DNA from: Thamnocephalis sphaerospora
Lineage: Eukaryota > Zoopagomycota > Zoopagomycetes > Zoopagales > Sigmoideomycetaceae
Direction of reading: 5' to 3'
Length of the DNA stretch: 29,069 nt
Assembly: GCA_003614735.1 (NCBI GenBank)
Contig: KZ992576.1
Span: 1 to 29,069, forward strand
Under the pieces are notes generated by a model, which was not told the origin of the DNA, did not search any database, and saw only the letters and a list, made by a program, of their open reading frames with translations. Each line of letters opens with the position of its first letter. Position 1 is the stretch's first letter. The translations under genes were made by a program, and so were the position numbers. Below are positions 18,457 to 28,814 of the stretch, piece after piece.

Positions 18457-20116
18457 TTAGCTATTGCTCTCCACATCGCAGATACCGTCATTCTAGACAC
18501 GTGTACATGTACATGAGCACCAACAGCATTGCTCTGATATCGCTGCATGCCACACCTACCGTGATACGAAATGGAGCTAGTCTGTCTGCCAAGTTGGGTG
18601 ACTTGAAGATGAATGCATACCTAGCCAAGCCAAGATTAGCCCAGGATAAAAGATAGCATGCTGCCTAGCAGATGCAAGGGTAAGACCACCTACCGCGTAC
18701 TATGTCGCCAGAACAGCGCCACACGAGCGTTGACCAGATGGCCCCAGCTTTCACCTAGAGCCGGCACGAGCGCTGATCCGTCCATGGTTGGATCAACATG
18801 CGTTGTCATCTGGTTGATGATGACCATCTGTAGAGACGGCCATTAATGTGCCGATCAGCTGAGCCTCACCGTTGCAGCTTACCGCAATCTGATGCTGCCG
18901 CGCGATACGCTGCAGTGTGCGAGCCAGTTCCGTCACCAGACGAGTGCGCTGTGGCATGTTGTCGAAGCGCTGCCGAAATGGAAACGCGATGCTATCCACC
19001 ACTACCAGGCGCACCTTTGGTCTTGCCTGAATGAAGGCATCTAGCGTGTGCACGAGCGCAATAAGCTCCAGATGCGTGTGAACGCGAAAGTAGTGGATGC
19101 GGTTGAGCACATCGTGGACACGCATGGCTCGGACTGTGCGGATGACCCAAGCGCATCGTTAGCCGTGCGATACAGTATTAGCAAATATGCACATGCATCT
19201 ACGGTGCTTACACTTGAGCGTAGCGTTGACATGACGTGTTGTACGCTCCGCTAGCGTGCGTACTCGTTCCGACATGAAGCTTCCTTCGGTATCTGCTCTC
19301 CATGTAAGCGTACCGTCGATAGGCCATCATATATGCACTTTTCCGACGACAAAGCGTCTGTGGCAACGCACCAATGTACACTGCTTCTCCTGCTGCACCT
19401 TGTAGTGCACGTGGCAGCTGTGCATTCACTACCAGCTGCATGCTTTGAGCATCGAGCGTTACCAACGTCCGCACAGCAGGGCGGCATAGAGACAGCATGC
19501 ATGGTGCCTACCCGAGCTGCGTTTTGCCAATGCCTGGTTCACCGCAGATCTCCACGAGCTGACCACAGCAGAAGCCGCCGTCCAGCAGTGCATCCAGCTG
19601 ACGGGCACCGGTCGTAATGCGTCGCTGCATCTCTTCCTCTTCACGCTGCAGCAGCTCCAGCGCACAAGTGCCGCGCGTTGCTGAACAAGCCAGTCCTCGC
19701 CATGTCAGCTGTGCTGCATCGTGTAGCGTGTTGGTCTCTGGCTCACCTGCCGCATAATGCGACCCAAGCTGCTCGCTCAGTTGCTCCAGCTCTTCATCCG
19801 AAATACCTAGGCCTAGACCCTCCCCATTGTCTGTCAGCGCCAGTGCCCATGCAGGCGTACCGCGTGGCCACCACTTACGCCCCGTCACCTGGCCAAGTGC
19901 CCATCCGGCTGCTAATTCAGCCAGTGTGTGGTACCCAGCTGCGCGTAATCGCAGGCGTAATGTCGGCCGCAAGGGCAGCGTGTCTACCGGCCGCGTCGAC
20001 CGTAACACCTGTGGCGACAGCGGCGGCGGCCTAGTGCCCTGTGCGGCTGCTGGACGTGGCGCAGCTGTGCTTGGCTGCTGGGCCGGCTGGCTGGCTGAAT
20101 ACCTGGTGGCCTGCAT
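18457..20116 (-). CDS. RAD51C: RAD51C-type recombinase paralogue
   Basis: Eight exons in transcript order, 20116-19747, 19680-19512, 19442-19372, 19292-19212, 19133-18883, 18827-18694, 18620-18560 and 18492-18457, give 390 aa. The N-terminal helical domain is followed by CALELL, a Walker A motif at 170-177 (GEPGIGKT), GEAVYIDTEGSFM, a Walker B motif ending at D277 (VRLVVVDSIAFPF), MVIINQMTT and LVPALGESWGH. These match RAD51C better than RAD51 or XRCC3. RAD51C acts in homologous recombination in complexes such as BCDX2 and CX3 in animals. The ATG at 20116 is the first in frame. Two segments of exon 1 are open and a multiple of three: the 66-nt intron 19746-19681 and a 48-nt GTAAGT...CTGACAG stretch that may also be an intron. 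Confidence 0.93.
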
Positions 20117-20298
20117 TGCCGCTTTTGTACTAGGCGGGTGGCAACAGCAAGTGGCAAAAGAGGAAGGGCACGCTGCGCCGCTACGCCACACAGGCTTCTT
20201 CACCTTGTCATCTCACTTGCACCTGCACTTATACACATCACATATACACACTTCAGTGTCCACTGCGTCACCACAACTGTTTATGCTTATTCGTCATC
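20117..20298. promoter_or_regulatory. Divergent promoter between RAD51C and the LRR gene
   Basis: 182 bp separate the two start codons. The sequence is rich in CA/AC and TATACAC-type words near 20230-20255 but has no clean TATA box. Confidence 0.5.
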
Positions 20299-21753
20299 AT
20301 GGTCTGGGGCAATAAGGAAGGTCACCGGGAAGCACTCGACAGCTGGCTGCAGCGGCTGCGCACCAACGACGCCCACTTTACGTCGCTCCATGTCTTGCCG
20401 GCGCGCCGCCTCACGCCCGACGAGTTTGCCGAGCTGTTTGCCGCCCTGGCCGACAACCACACGCTAACGCAGCTGTACTGCTCGACACATGCGCAGTCGG
20501 ACGCGTCGCTGACGGCCCTTGCCGAGGCGCTGGGCAAGAACCATACGCTACAGCGGCTCGCAGTGGGCGACTCGCACCTGGCCGAGCTGGCACCCATAGG
20601 CTGCGCAGCGCTCTGTGCGGCTGTGGGCGCAAGCCAGTCCATTCTAGAGCTGGACCTCGACAACAAGGGCCTGGGCCTGGCTAGCGACGAGGACGGTGAC
20701 GAAGAGGACGTGGCCGTGGGCGAAGCGCTCCGTAACATGATTGCCTCCAGCAAGAGCCTGAGCCGTCTCAGCTTGGCGCGTAATGAGCTGCGTGATATTC
20801 ACGCTCAGCTGATCGCCGCTGGTATTCGAGCCAACACGACTGGTTCCGGACGACTGACCAATTTGGACCTTGGCTACAATGCACTCGGCGTGGAGACGGC
20901 GCGCGCACTTGCGGCACCCTGCACATCCGCATCGCCCGAGAGCGGTCTGCACGAGCTGTCGCTTTCCGGCAACGAGCAGCTTGGCGTGGAAGGCATGGTA
21001 CTGCTGGGCGCGGCCCTCCACGGCGCCACCCTCATCAGCAGCTGCCGCAAGCTCCAGCTGGCCGACATGGCGTTCACCCCGGTGGCCGAGGGCAGCACTG
21101 AGGTGCCTGTACTGGCCACTGAGGTGTCGCCGGGTGACAACTTTTTGCGTGCGTTTGCGCAAACCACCGAGGCAGCGGCACCGGCTCTGGAGATGCTGCG
21201 TTTGGACCGCAGCGGTGTGACCGCCACCGGTGCAAAGGCCCTGGGCCAGATTCTGAGTGACCCGCGTATGGTGCTCAGCGAGGTGGCACTGCGTGGCAAT
21301 GCGCTATGCGACGAAGGTGCCGCCTGTCTGGCCGTCGATGTGTCGAGCAGCGCTGCCGCTGGCTTCAGCCTGGATCTGTCCGAGAACCATCTGACGGACG
21401 CTGGCCTGGCACCGCTACTGACACGCTCTCGCTCCATCACACAGCTGGTGCTCTTTGGCAACCACATCACGCTGGACACGGTGGCCGATGTGGCTGCGCT
21501 GATGCAGCTGCATCGGATGACGCTGCTGGATCTCAGCCGGAATCGCATTCAGGCCGCTGGCTTTGCACGTCTCGCCGACCAGCTAATTCAGGGTGCGTTC
21601 CCCAAGCTGCGCCAGCTGGAAATTGCCGGCAATGTGGATGCGCGCCAGAGCAACGACGACGGCGCCGACACGTCCGAAGAGGTCAAGGCGTGGGCGGAAA
21701 TTGCCGCCAAGGTGGAGGCCGCGCGGCCTGACCTGGTCGTAGCCTGGCGCTAG
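20299..21753 (+). CDS. Leucine-rich-repeat protein of the ribonuclease-inhibitor type
   Basis: A single exon of 484 aa starts from a well-placed ATG (ATCATGG context). About a dozen repeats of the RNI/tropomodulin-like LRR type run from about residue 55 to 455. Diagnostic segments are LTNLDLGYNALG, LHELSLSGNE, LSEVALRGNALCDEGA, SLDLSENHLTDAGL, LVLFGNHIT and LLDLSRNRIQAAGF. An acidic insert (SDEDGDEEDV) lies near residue 135. There is no signal peptide or membrane segment, so it is probably cytosolic or nuclear and a protein-binding scaffold. Similar folds occur in RanGAP and tropomodulin, but the RanGAP catalytic Arg context is not evident, so neither is claimed. The gene is GC-rich at third positions and intronless, unlike its neighbours, which suggests high expression or retrocopy origin. 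AATAAA lies 27 nt after the stop. Confidence 0.88.
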   Translation: MVWGNKEGHREALDSWLQRLRTNDAHFTSLHVLPARRLTPDEFAELFAALADNHTLTQLYCSTHAQSDASLTALAEALGKNHTLQRLAVGDSHLAELAPIGCAALCAAVGASQSILELDLDNKGLGLASDEDGDEEDVAVGEALRNMIASSKSLSRLSLARNELRDIHAQLIAAGIRANTTGSGRLTNLDLGYNALGVETARALAAPCTSASPESGLHELSLSGNEQLGVEGMVLLGAALHGATLISSCRKLQLADMAFTPVAEGSTEVPVLATEVSPGDNFLRAFAQTTEAAAPALEMLRLDRSGVTATGAKALGQILSDPRMVLSEVALRGNALCDEGAACLAVDVSSSAAAGFSLDLSENHLTDAGLAPLLTRSRSITQLVLFGNHITLDTVADVAALMQLHRMTLLDLSRNRIQAAGFARLADQLIQGAFPKLRQLEIAGNVDARQSNDDGADTSEEVKAWAEIAAKVEAARPDLVVAWR

Positions 21754-21780
21754 ACTGCCTACCGTATCGCTGTGCCCTAC

Positions 21781-21786
21781 AATAAA
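21781..21786 (+). terminator. Polyadenylation hexamer of the LRR gene
   Basis: AATAAA lies 27 nt downstream of the LRR stop codon. Confidence 0.6.
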
Positions 21787-22013
21787 CGCGCTCATCTGTC
21801 GTCATAGCGTCGCTGCCATCATTCCTCGACCCGCCGTTCTGCGCGCACGCTCTAGTAGAACAGTGCCACCCGATCACAACTGCTACGCTACTCTTTTCAT
21901 TTTCATGTGCGCCTAGACTCGCATGTCTGACAAACGTTGTGGAGAGCGCAGCGGTGGAGTAGCTGCAGATAGCAGCCAGAATACGCCATGGTAACCGTTG
22001 CACGCATACACGC

Positions 22014-22436
22014 TTAGTGCTTGTTGGCCTGGGTCTTCTCCTCGGCCGCAGCCACAAACTGGCGGATGAACGACTCCTCGTCGCTGGAAGCGGCCGTGAT
22101 GACCGGTCCGTTCTTGGTATCCTTCTTGGAGCCGAACGCGCGCGTCGCAGCGAAAACACCGCCGCCAACCACGCCCCAGGTGGCCAGAGCCAGCTAGTGC
22201 CCATGCAACGCGTCAGTTTTGCAGCTGTACACGTTGCCATCGTCGCCAAGGCCTGTCAACGTGGAATTGCCCATCTACGCTGCGCTGGATCACGCTGCCG
22301 TCGCCGCAGCCTGTGATGCCGCGCGGGCCGGGCGATTCCTGCGAAAACTACCGCCTGCACCACGTCTCCCACTCCACCGCGCACTCACGTATTCGGCGGC
22401 AACCTTGCGGCCGGCGATCATGTAATACGAGCCCAT
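22014..22436 (-). CDS. ATP19: ATP synthase subunit k (Atp19/DAPIT type)
   Basis: Two exons, 22436-22389 and 22193-22014, give 75 aa. The sequence begins MGSYYMIAGRKVAAEY, continues with the single membrane helix LALATWGVVGGGVFAATRAFG, and ends in the family tail SSDEESFIRQFVAAAEE. In yeast, subunit k associates with the dimeric form of mitochondrial F1Fo-ATP synthase; in animals the homologue is DAPIT. Both length and topology fit. The intron is 195 nt, long for this window, with a GTGAGT donor. The 3' end converges on the LRR gene with about 260 bp between stops, and the 5' end diverges from VMA12. Confidence 0.83.
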
Positions 22437-22800
22437 GATGACTACTGCTGGGAAGCGAAACTGTGGTGTGCGTGGCGGGTACGGTGGTGTGGAGAGCAGG
22501 ATGAAGCGTACACGATCGATTGCCCGCGTCTGCTGCTGACTCTACGCTACGTCGGAGCGCACCCTAACAAGCACGGCTCCGATCCGCAAAACTGCTGCTT
22601 TGAAAACTGCCAGCTGGCTTTCCTCGCCACGCACACACCTACACGTCCACCGTAGACTTTGCACCGGTTACAAGGTTGTTCCGCCGCGGCGCACTTCAAA
22701 CAGTCGCCAGTCTGCCACCCTTCCTGGCTACGCGAACGTCCACCCGTTGGCAGCGCCTCTTCTTACCGCAACTGCCCATCACCGCCACCATCTATGCATC
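22437..22800. promoter_or_regulatory. Divergent intergenic region between ATP19 and VMA12
   Basis: These 364 bp between the two start codons must hold both promoters. I see no TATA box. The plus-strand frame stays open through much of it but has no coding signature. Confidence 0.45.
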
Positions 22801-23825
22801 ATGTTGCAGTTGCAGCTGACCGACCGTATTCGACATGCGGCGCGCAACGCGCTTCTCTGCCTAGACCGTGACGCTACCTTTTGTACCCGACTGCGTCGCA
22901 GCATTGCCGGACTGGAAGACGTGGGCAGTGCCGTGGCCTCCGGAACTAGCACGCGTAATTTGCGTCGCTCACGGCGTAGCGGCAGTCATAGCAGCACCAG
23001 CATGGCGACAGCTGAACAGCCTGCCACCGACAAAAGTCAGGAGCGTGGTGTTCCCCTGGAACTGCTGGAAGAGCTTTCTCGGCGTATGCTCAGCTATGAG
23101 CGCGGCATTGGCAAAGAGACAGGTAGGTGCTATTCAGCCGCGGCCTATTGTTACCAACAGGGTTGGATAACACGGTCGTGTAGATGAATCGCAGTACTGG
23201 CTGCACGAACTGTTGCGGGGCAGCGGTATCTACGTAGAGCCGCCCATCCCGGAGCCGGCACAGGTAAGCCCGCATATATGCAGCAGTGCTGCAACGTGCG
23301 CTAATGCTGGCAAGGCTAGAACCCGGAATTGGCTGCGCGACTGAATGCGATTCGCGCAGCGCAGGCCAACGGCGAGTACACGCGCATGGTCGGCCATGTC
23401 GCGCCCCACCTGGTGCTGCCAGGCATGGAGCACAACGAAGCGAGCGTCATGCAGGAATGGCGGCAGTCGCGCCGGCAGCTGACGGCCATTATGAACGTGA
23501 TCTTTAGCATTATTGGCGTGTTTACTGCCATGTTCTGGGCCACCGCCATGATAACTGATGATCTAGCCCTGGTAAGTGAGCAGTGAGCACGGTGCCTATC
23601 CAGCCATGCGACTAACAGAGCCGTCGCTCTATCCTGCGCAACATATCACAATAGCGCGTGCTGTGGTCACTATTGGCGAGTCTAATGGTGGCGGTGGCAG
23701 AAATTTGGCTCTATGTGCGCTACTTTGGCCGCAACATGGATGAGGACGATGGGCGGACGCATGCCGAAGCAGGTGGCGTGGGCCGCCGGAGACGCCGCGA
23801 CGGATACCAGGCCATCGGCCATTGA
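22801..23825 (+). CDS. VMA12: VMA12 / TMEM199-type V-ATPase assembly factor
   Basis: Four exons, 22801-23122, 23184-23263, 23320-23571 and 23655-23825, give 274 aa. The conserved Vma12 core is clear: YWLHELLRGSGIYVEPP, then NPELAARLNAIRAAQANGEYTRM, followed by two membrane helices at about 188-211 and 220-240 (IFSIIGVFTAMFWAT; LLASLMVAVAEIWLYV). The C-terminus is short and Arg-rich (GRRRRRDG). Vma12 is an ER membrane protein that, with Vma22 and Vma21, helps assemble the Vo sector of the vacuolar proton pump; the role is inferred from family. The Ser/Arg-rich stretch at about 50-75 is less conserved. ATG 22801 is chosen because it starts the conserved N-terminal helix. Confidence 0.9.
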
Positions 23826-24070
23826 TGCTACACTTGCGCTGACCTCGTGCGGGCTACATGAGTGTCTTTGCGCGCGCCCGTGTACCTAGTTGTATGCGCA
23901 TATAGGACTGGCAACAGTGCGGCCGGCATCGGCGCGGCTAAACCAGACTGCGCCGTATTAAATATTGTTCATCACACGGGTTCCGGTCCATGCCGACGCT
24001 ACTCTACCCCGCTGCACTGCTCTTCATTGCACCATTGTCTGCGCATCACGTCTACACTGTCTACCACACC
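23826..24070 (+). promoter_or_regulatory. Short intergenic region before the COX14-like gene
   Basis: These 245 bp between the VMA12 stop and the COX14-like ATG, in tandem orientation, include an A/T-rich TATTAAATATTG near 23957 that could act as a core promoter element. Confidence 0.35.
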
Positions 24071-24374
24071 ATGGTGTCCTTTACTGATATTGCCCACCGC
24101 TCTTTTGTTGCTGTGCTGGCTGGCATTACGGGTGGGCAAGGACCAGGCGTGCGAACGTGTAGATCACGGCTAACAGACGGCGACGCGTGTAGTCTATGGC
24201 GCAATCTCCACCACGACAATCGTTCGTCAGCGCATAGCGCTGGCCAAGGAGCGCAAGCAGCAAGCTCAGCTGGTGGGTTGTTGGCTGGTTTTGAGCGCAA
24301 TGCTATTGGCGTTTGCTGCTCACACTTTTGATTACACTTAGGAGGAGCTCAAGCAGCTAGGCGAAGGACAGTAA
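24071..24374 (+). CDS. COX14: COX14-like single-pass mitochondrial protein
   Basis: Three exons, 24071-24131, 24193-24272 and 24342-24374, give 57 aa in one frame. A short N-terminus (MVSFTDIAHRSF) is followed by one hydrophobic segment at about 12-30 (VAVLAGITVYGAISTT) and a basic/Gln-rich helix (RQRIALAKERKQQAQLEELK). Length, the single helix, the DIAHR start and VYG in the membrane segment fit COX14, an inner-membrane factor for Cox1 synthesis and cytochrome c oxidase assembly. Very small proteins of this kind are hard to place, so another small inner-membrane subunit remains possible. The first intron has a perfect GGCTAAC branch site. Confidence 0.55.
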
Positions 24375-24784
24375 ATAGTGATGGTAATCGCTGGATCTAG
24401 TATTACTACTATTTGTTGAGCAAATACTACGCAGCTGTGTCATTTGAGCCGTTTCCACACATGTGACCGTGTCTTTGACGATGTGGCGCGATACATATGA
24501 CCAAGTATGGCGGTACAGATGCTTGGCCAGCACCACTTTGCGTACACTCGCTAGCATTCGTTTTGCGCGTGCCAACGTGACCAAACAGCGACATCGCTAG
24601 TATGCTGATACGACAGGGTGCATAGCTTAATTTTCACGCGCACGCGTCAAGTAAGGTGCGTATAAGGCACCGCTGCGGCGAGTCGACACACACACACACA
24701 CACCGGGCGGCCGCAATGAAAAGGCGAAGAGACAAGGGGGCGTACTCAATCCGACTAGCAGGCGAGATGGGCGGGTGCTAGCAT
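24375..24784. other. Intergenic region between convergent COX14-like and ATP20 genes
   Basis: These 410 bp contain a minus-strand open frame of 56 codons from an ATG near 24595 with no recognisable domain, and an (AC)9 run. No other feature seen. Confidence 0.5.
24686..24703 (+). repeat. (AC)9 microsatellite
   Basis: A short AC dinucleotide run lies in the 3' flank of the ATP synthase subunit g gene. It would read as (GT)9 in that gene's transcript if included. Confidence 0.9.
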
Positions 24785-25404
24785 CTAGTCCAGCTTGTAG
24801 CCGACCAGGCTGCGGCGACCGATGATTTCACCGACCAGGAAAAAGCCAAAGATCTCTGCGCCGATAACGGCCGCGCGACCAGCATCCTCCTTGGTGATGT
24901 TCCGCAGGTTGCGGATGCGCTGCCAGTTCCTCGCGTACTCCAGCGCCTCCTTCTTGGCCACGTCCCACTCGGCCGACGACGGGAAGCCAAGCTTCTCGCG
25001 GCGAGCCACCTCCTTGGCAATTTCAAAGGCCACGCGGCTCTGGTAGACGATGCGCTGCGAGATCGCTGTGGGCCAGCAATGGCAAATTAGGTCGCAGACA
25101 GCGCACGGATGTCGTCAGCAGTCATCCAAGTGTTTGCCATTTGGCGCCCTGACTTGCTGACGCGTGGCCAGAATGGCTCTGTCATCGCGACACACGTGGC
25201 CGCCTGACATGCACCCGACTTACCGCCGAACCGGCCCGGAGCGTTCTGTGCGCGCTGCGACACAGCCTCGGCGGCGTTGCGGGCCGACGAGGACGCGGCG
25301 TCCAAAGCCTTGCGCGCAGACTCCGCGTTCAGGCTGCTGGACAGGCGAGTGCGGGCCGTGTTGGCCAGCTGTGCGATCTTGGCGGAGGCGTTCTGCGAGG
25401 CCAT
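24785..25404 (-). CDS. ATP20: ATP synthase subunit g (Atp20)
   Basis: Two exons, 25404-25224 and 25065-24785, give 153 aa. The N-terminal 60 residues are an Ala/Ser/Arg-rich amphipathic stretch. The conserved subunit-g core follows: ISQRIVYQSRVAFEIAKEV, YARNWQRIRN and the C-terminal membrane helix AAVIGAEIFGFFLVGEIIGRR, with the Gly-spaced GxxxxG pattern typical of this subunit. In yeast, subunits e and g form the dimer interface of mitochondrial ATP synthase and shape cristae. The 158-nt intron has a GTAAGT donor and a CAG acceptor. It diverges from the CLASP-like gene. Confidence 0.92.
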
Positions 25405-26006
25405 GGCGGTCGACGGTGCAGCTGCAGCGAAAGCGACGAGGCAGGAGAACAAGCAAGATCAAGAAGGAAAAACGGTGCGCGATAGGCAGCGGAGGGAGGT
25501 GCAGGCGGAACGAAAGGCCACCCGAGGCAGCTCTGCTATGCTTATTCGTCCGTCGCTCAAGCCGGCTTGGCCGCAGCCTGTTCTGCTTTCGGCCAACGCC
25601 GTTTGCTTCACGTGGTCTGCTTTGTTTATGTTTGCGGCGAAAACCGCCTGAGGAAAAGAGACGCGCGCCCGCTGTTGCCCTGTTCGTACTGTGCCTCACA
25701 CCTCGTACTCTTTCGCTGCCGTGCTGATCCTATCAGTCGCTTGTCTCGCTAGCCGGACCTACGCCCAGAGCTTTACAGCCAAATACTGTCGGCGCTGCAA
25801 GCACGTAGGTACTCCCGTGCGCTGCTCTGCTGCCATGAGCACACCGTATTCGTCCAGTCATCATCACATGCACTGGCTTGCCACCGCAACATCCTTTTCT
25901 GTTGCAGCCATCTCTACGCTCAGGACACTTGCTAACCGCCTGTAACACCGCCAGACGTCACTACCGCTACTGTGTTTCGACCCATTAACAATCTCAAGCT
26001 TTCAAG
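25405..26006. promoter_or_regulatory. Divergent intergenic region between ATP20 and the CLASP-like gene
   Basis: These 602 bp hold both promoters. A plus-strand frame at 25691-25945 looks like a signal peptide at its start but begins only at GTG and has no domain, so it is not called. No TATA box recognised. Confidence 0.45.
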
Positions 26007-28348
26007 ATGGACACCGCAGACCTTATTCAGGTATGTGCGGTCGTCGACGCAGCGTTCCCCCGCAACATCAACCACGCTAACCGCTCTATCAACGGGCAGG
26101 TGAAGAGCAGTGCGCAGTTTGAGCTCGAATTTGCCAAGATTCGCACCACCATGGAGCAAAAGGAATCGGACCAGACATGGCAGCCAATGCAAGAGGCGCT
26201 CAAGCGCCTGCAAGCGCTTAGCCTGGGCGGTGCCTACAAGATGCCGGGCTACGTGGCGCACATCAAAAGCATCCGCGATCCGCTGGTGAACTCGGTGGGT
26301 GTGCCTAGACGTTGCGCATGCGTCGGACGCTGTCCGGGCTCATCACGCTCTCTTGGATGCATACTCTGCTAGATTGCCACCGAGCGCACTCAGCTCTCGG
26401 GCACGGCTGTTGAGCTCGTTGAAACGCTGGCCCGTGTGCTGCGCAAGGACTTTACCCAGGTGATGGATTTCCTGGTGCCGGCGGTGGTCCGTTTGTGTGG
26501 TCGCACCAACAAGGTCTTTGTCAAGCGTGCTACCCGCTGCCTGGAAAATTCGGTGCACTATACGCAGCTTCCCGAGTTTATTTCCCATTTTGCAGAGGCA
26601 CTGCGCGCGCAAAGCAAAGTCATGCGCAAGAGCGCTGCCGAGTGTGTGTGTGCTGTGCTACGCAAGCTGTCTGTTGACGAGCTGACCGCCCACGTTGCCC
26701 AGCTGGAGACGATGATCCGCACGGGCCTGGTTGACGCTGATGCTGAAGTGCGTGCAGAGTCGCGCAAGGCATACGAGATGTACACAAAGCTGTTTGAAAG
26801 CCGTGTTCCTGCGTGAGTACTTTGCGAATGTGCGTCAGGAGCACAGCGCTAATAGGCGCAATATGCTAGCTTTATCGAAACGCTAGAGCCGCGTACGCAA
26901 AAGTACCTGGGCGTGGGTGCTGTGGCCAAACCGGCTGGCTCACTGTCAAGCAAGACTCGTCCCGGTGCCGCACGTCCGTCTATCAAGCAGCAGATGATGA
27001 TGCAGCGCAGAAAGCAACAGCAAGAACAGCAGGGGTTGGAAACGACGGCCAGTGCCTCTATCGAGTCAGGCGCCGGCACAAAGACCGCCGAGGAGGGAAA
27101 GCGCCGCTCTCCGTCTCCTGGCTGTGCCAATGATCCGTCGCCGTTGGTACACCGGCGCACAGATGGTGATGATGATGGCCAGGGCGGCAGCGGCTCTGGT
27201 GGCAGCGGTAGCGATCGCACCAACGGTTCGAGTGGTGGCGATGCGGCAGCGACCGGTACATCGACTGGATCGAGTGCCAGCAATGGCCAGCAGACAACCC
27301 AGGAGAGTCACGGCTCATCGCCTCCCACTAGCCAGCGGTCAACAACTGACGCTACGTCTGGTACAAGCAGTGCGCCCACCGATGCTGCTGGCCCATCACC
27401 GCCAACCTCGGCTGGTGCAAGCAAGCCGGCACTGACTACCGCCGAGGAGCAGCAGGAGCAGACAAAGGAAACCAAAAAACCGGCAGCAGCTTCTGCGCGT
27501 ACTGAAGCCCAGCGCTCTCTTAACGCTCCCTCGCGCCAGACGAGCGCCAATGCAAAGGGTACAAGCACCTCGGCCCATCGCACTATCGGACGCCCAGCAC
27601 GGCCCAAGGCGGTGGCAGTCAGGGGCAAGGAAGTCGGTAGCGGTAAGTGTGCCGTCGTGGATGATTGTCACGGCGAATTGGTACTAATAATCTGGTATTC
27701 CATGCGGTTTTCTGGCCAAAAGGTAGTCGGGTTCGCGCACGCGTAGGTGCTCAGCGCGTGCTACGTCCGGCACCGCCCACAGCAGCCACCGCTACTGGTG
27801 CAACGCGCGTGGCAAAGCGGACGACCGCCACCGAACGTCGTCCGCTGTTCAGGTCAACACGACCGATAAGTGCCGCAGCAGCCAAGGCCGTGGTGAGCGA
27901 GGCCAAGCAGGCGCGGGCCGTTCGTGATGTCACCAACCGCTCGCCTGATGCTAAAAAGGACGCGGGCGAGAAGAAAAAGCCGGTCAGCAAGATGGTCAAG
28001 AAGCCAGCTATAAACAGCAAGGCAGTACCGGCGACAGCGTCGTCATTAGCAAGAAAGCGCAAGAGCGAAGAGGTGCATACGTCGGTGCGTGGCCGATCGG
28101 CAGTCCGGAACGCCGAAGCCAAGACACAGGCACCTGCATCGCGTCGAGTTGTCAGCCGCTTCTCCTCGCTCTGCAAGCCAACCGCCGCATCGCTGGCCCG
28201 AACCCGCACGCCGCTTCGCAAGCCAGCCAGCCGTATTCCTGCACCGCCGCCAAATCCCACCGTGCGCACACGCTCCTCGTCACGTTCGTCGACGCGCTCG
28301 GCATCGGCAGCAAGCGTGGAACGCCGCACAGCAGCGGCAAAGAGCTAA
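26007..28348 (+). CDS. CLASP-family TOG-domain microtubule-binding protein
   Basis: Five exons, 26007-26030, 26100-26294, 26373-26812, 26870-27642 and 27723-28348, give 685 aa. Residues about 10-235 form a single CLASP_N/TOG-type helical-repeat domain, with the ESDQTWQPMQEALKRLQAL entry helix and VFVKRATRCLENSV and KVMRKSAAECVCAVLRKL repeats. The remaining 450 residues are predicted disordered: first Ser/Gly/Thr/Gln-rich, then very basic with many Arg-Ser pairs. An SRIP sequence at residue 647 (28229-28240) in basic, Pro-rich context fits the SxIP motif by which CLASPs and other tip proteins bind EB1. One TOG is fewer than in animal CLASPs, so the exact subfamily is open. Intron 1 (69 nt) is stop-free and a multiple of three, but GTATGT, CGCTAAC and GGGCAG mark it as a real intron. 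The fourth intron has TACTAAT. Confidence 0.78.
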
Positions 28349-28814
28349 CGCAGCTGCTCTTGCCAGAATTGACGATCACGTCTCTCGTCATTTCCAACCC
28401 ACAACGGGTTTCCTGGCTGTCGTGTCTGCACCGGCTACTCGTTCGGACGCAGGCCTACAACATGCCATCCTATTTGTGCGCCTCCTTATTCCGCTGTGTG
28501 TGTACTATACCCAGCCCTCGTTTCTTCTCTTTCCCTCTCCAAGCGTTACGGCCAACGCCGCCGACCGTTCTGTGTAGTTGCACATCACGCCCTCCGCTGC
28601 CACTTGCTTAGTACCCCCGCCTTGTGACTGCTCGCCTCGTAATATGCTTGCATAAAGGCTACCTGCTACACTACTATCGCGCCCATCAAGTAAACGCTGG
28701 TCTTTGGCATATCCATGGTGCATTCGCACACAACATAATTCACGTTTTATTACTATAAACACATTGCAATGCAGTGGTATGGCGCAATATTTGTACATAC
28801 AAAAGGAACGTCGA
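28349..28814. other. Intergenic region between convergent CLASP-like and right-edge genes
   Basis: This is 466 bp of 3' flanks with a pyrimidine-rich part at about 28480-28560 and the minus-strand polyadenylation hexamer at 28746-28751. No gene seen. Confidence 0.5.
28746..28751 (-). terminator. Polyadenylation hexamer of the right-edge gene
   Basis: AATAAA on the minus strand starts 64 nt after the stop codon at 28815. Confidence 0.5.

Noticed and set aside
24357-24595. Minus-strand small frames between COX14-like and ATP20
   Set aside because: No domain, two frames equally open, and one of them overlaps the COX14-like last exon.
25691-25945. Open frame resembling a signal peptide
   Set aside because: Starts at GTG with no ATG in frame, has no domain and lies in the promoter and leader of the CLASP-like gene.
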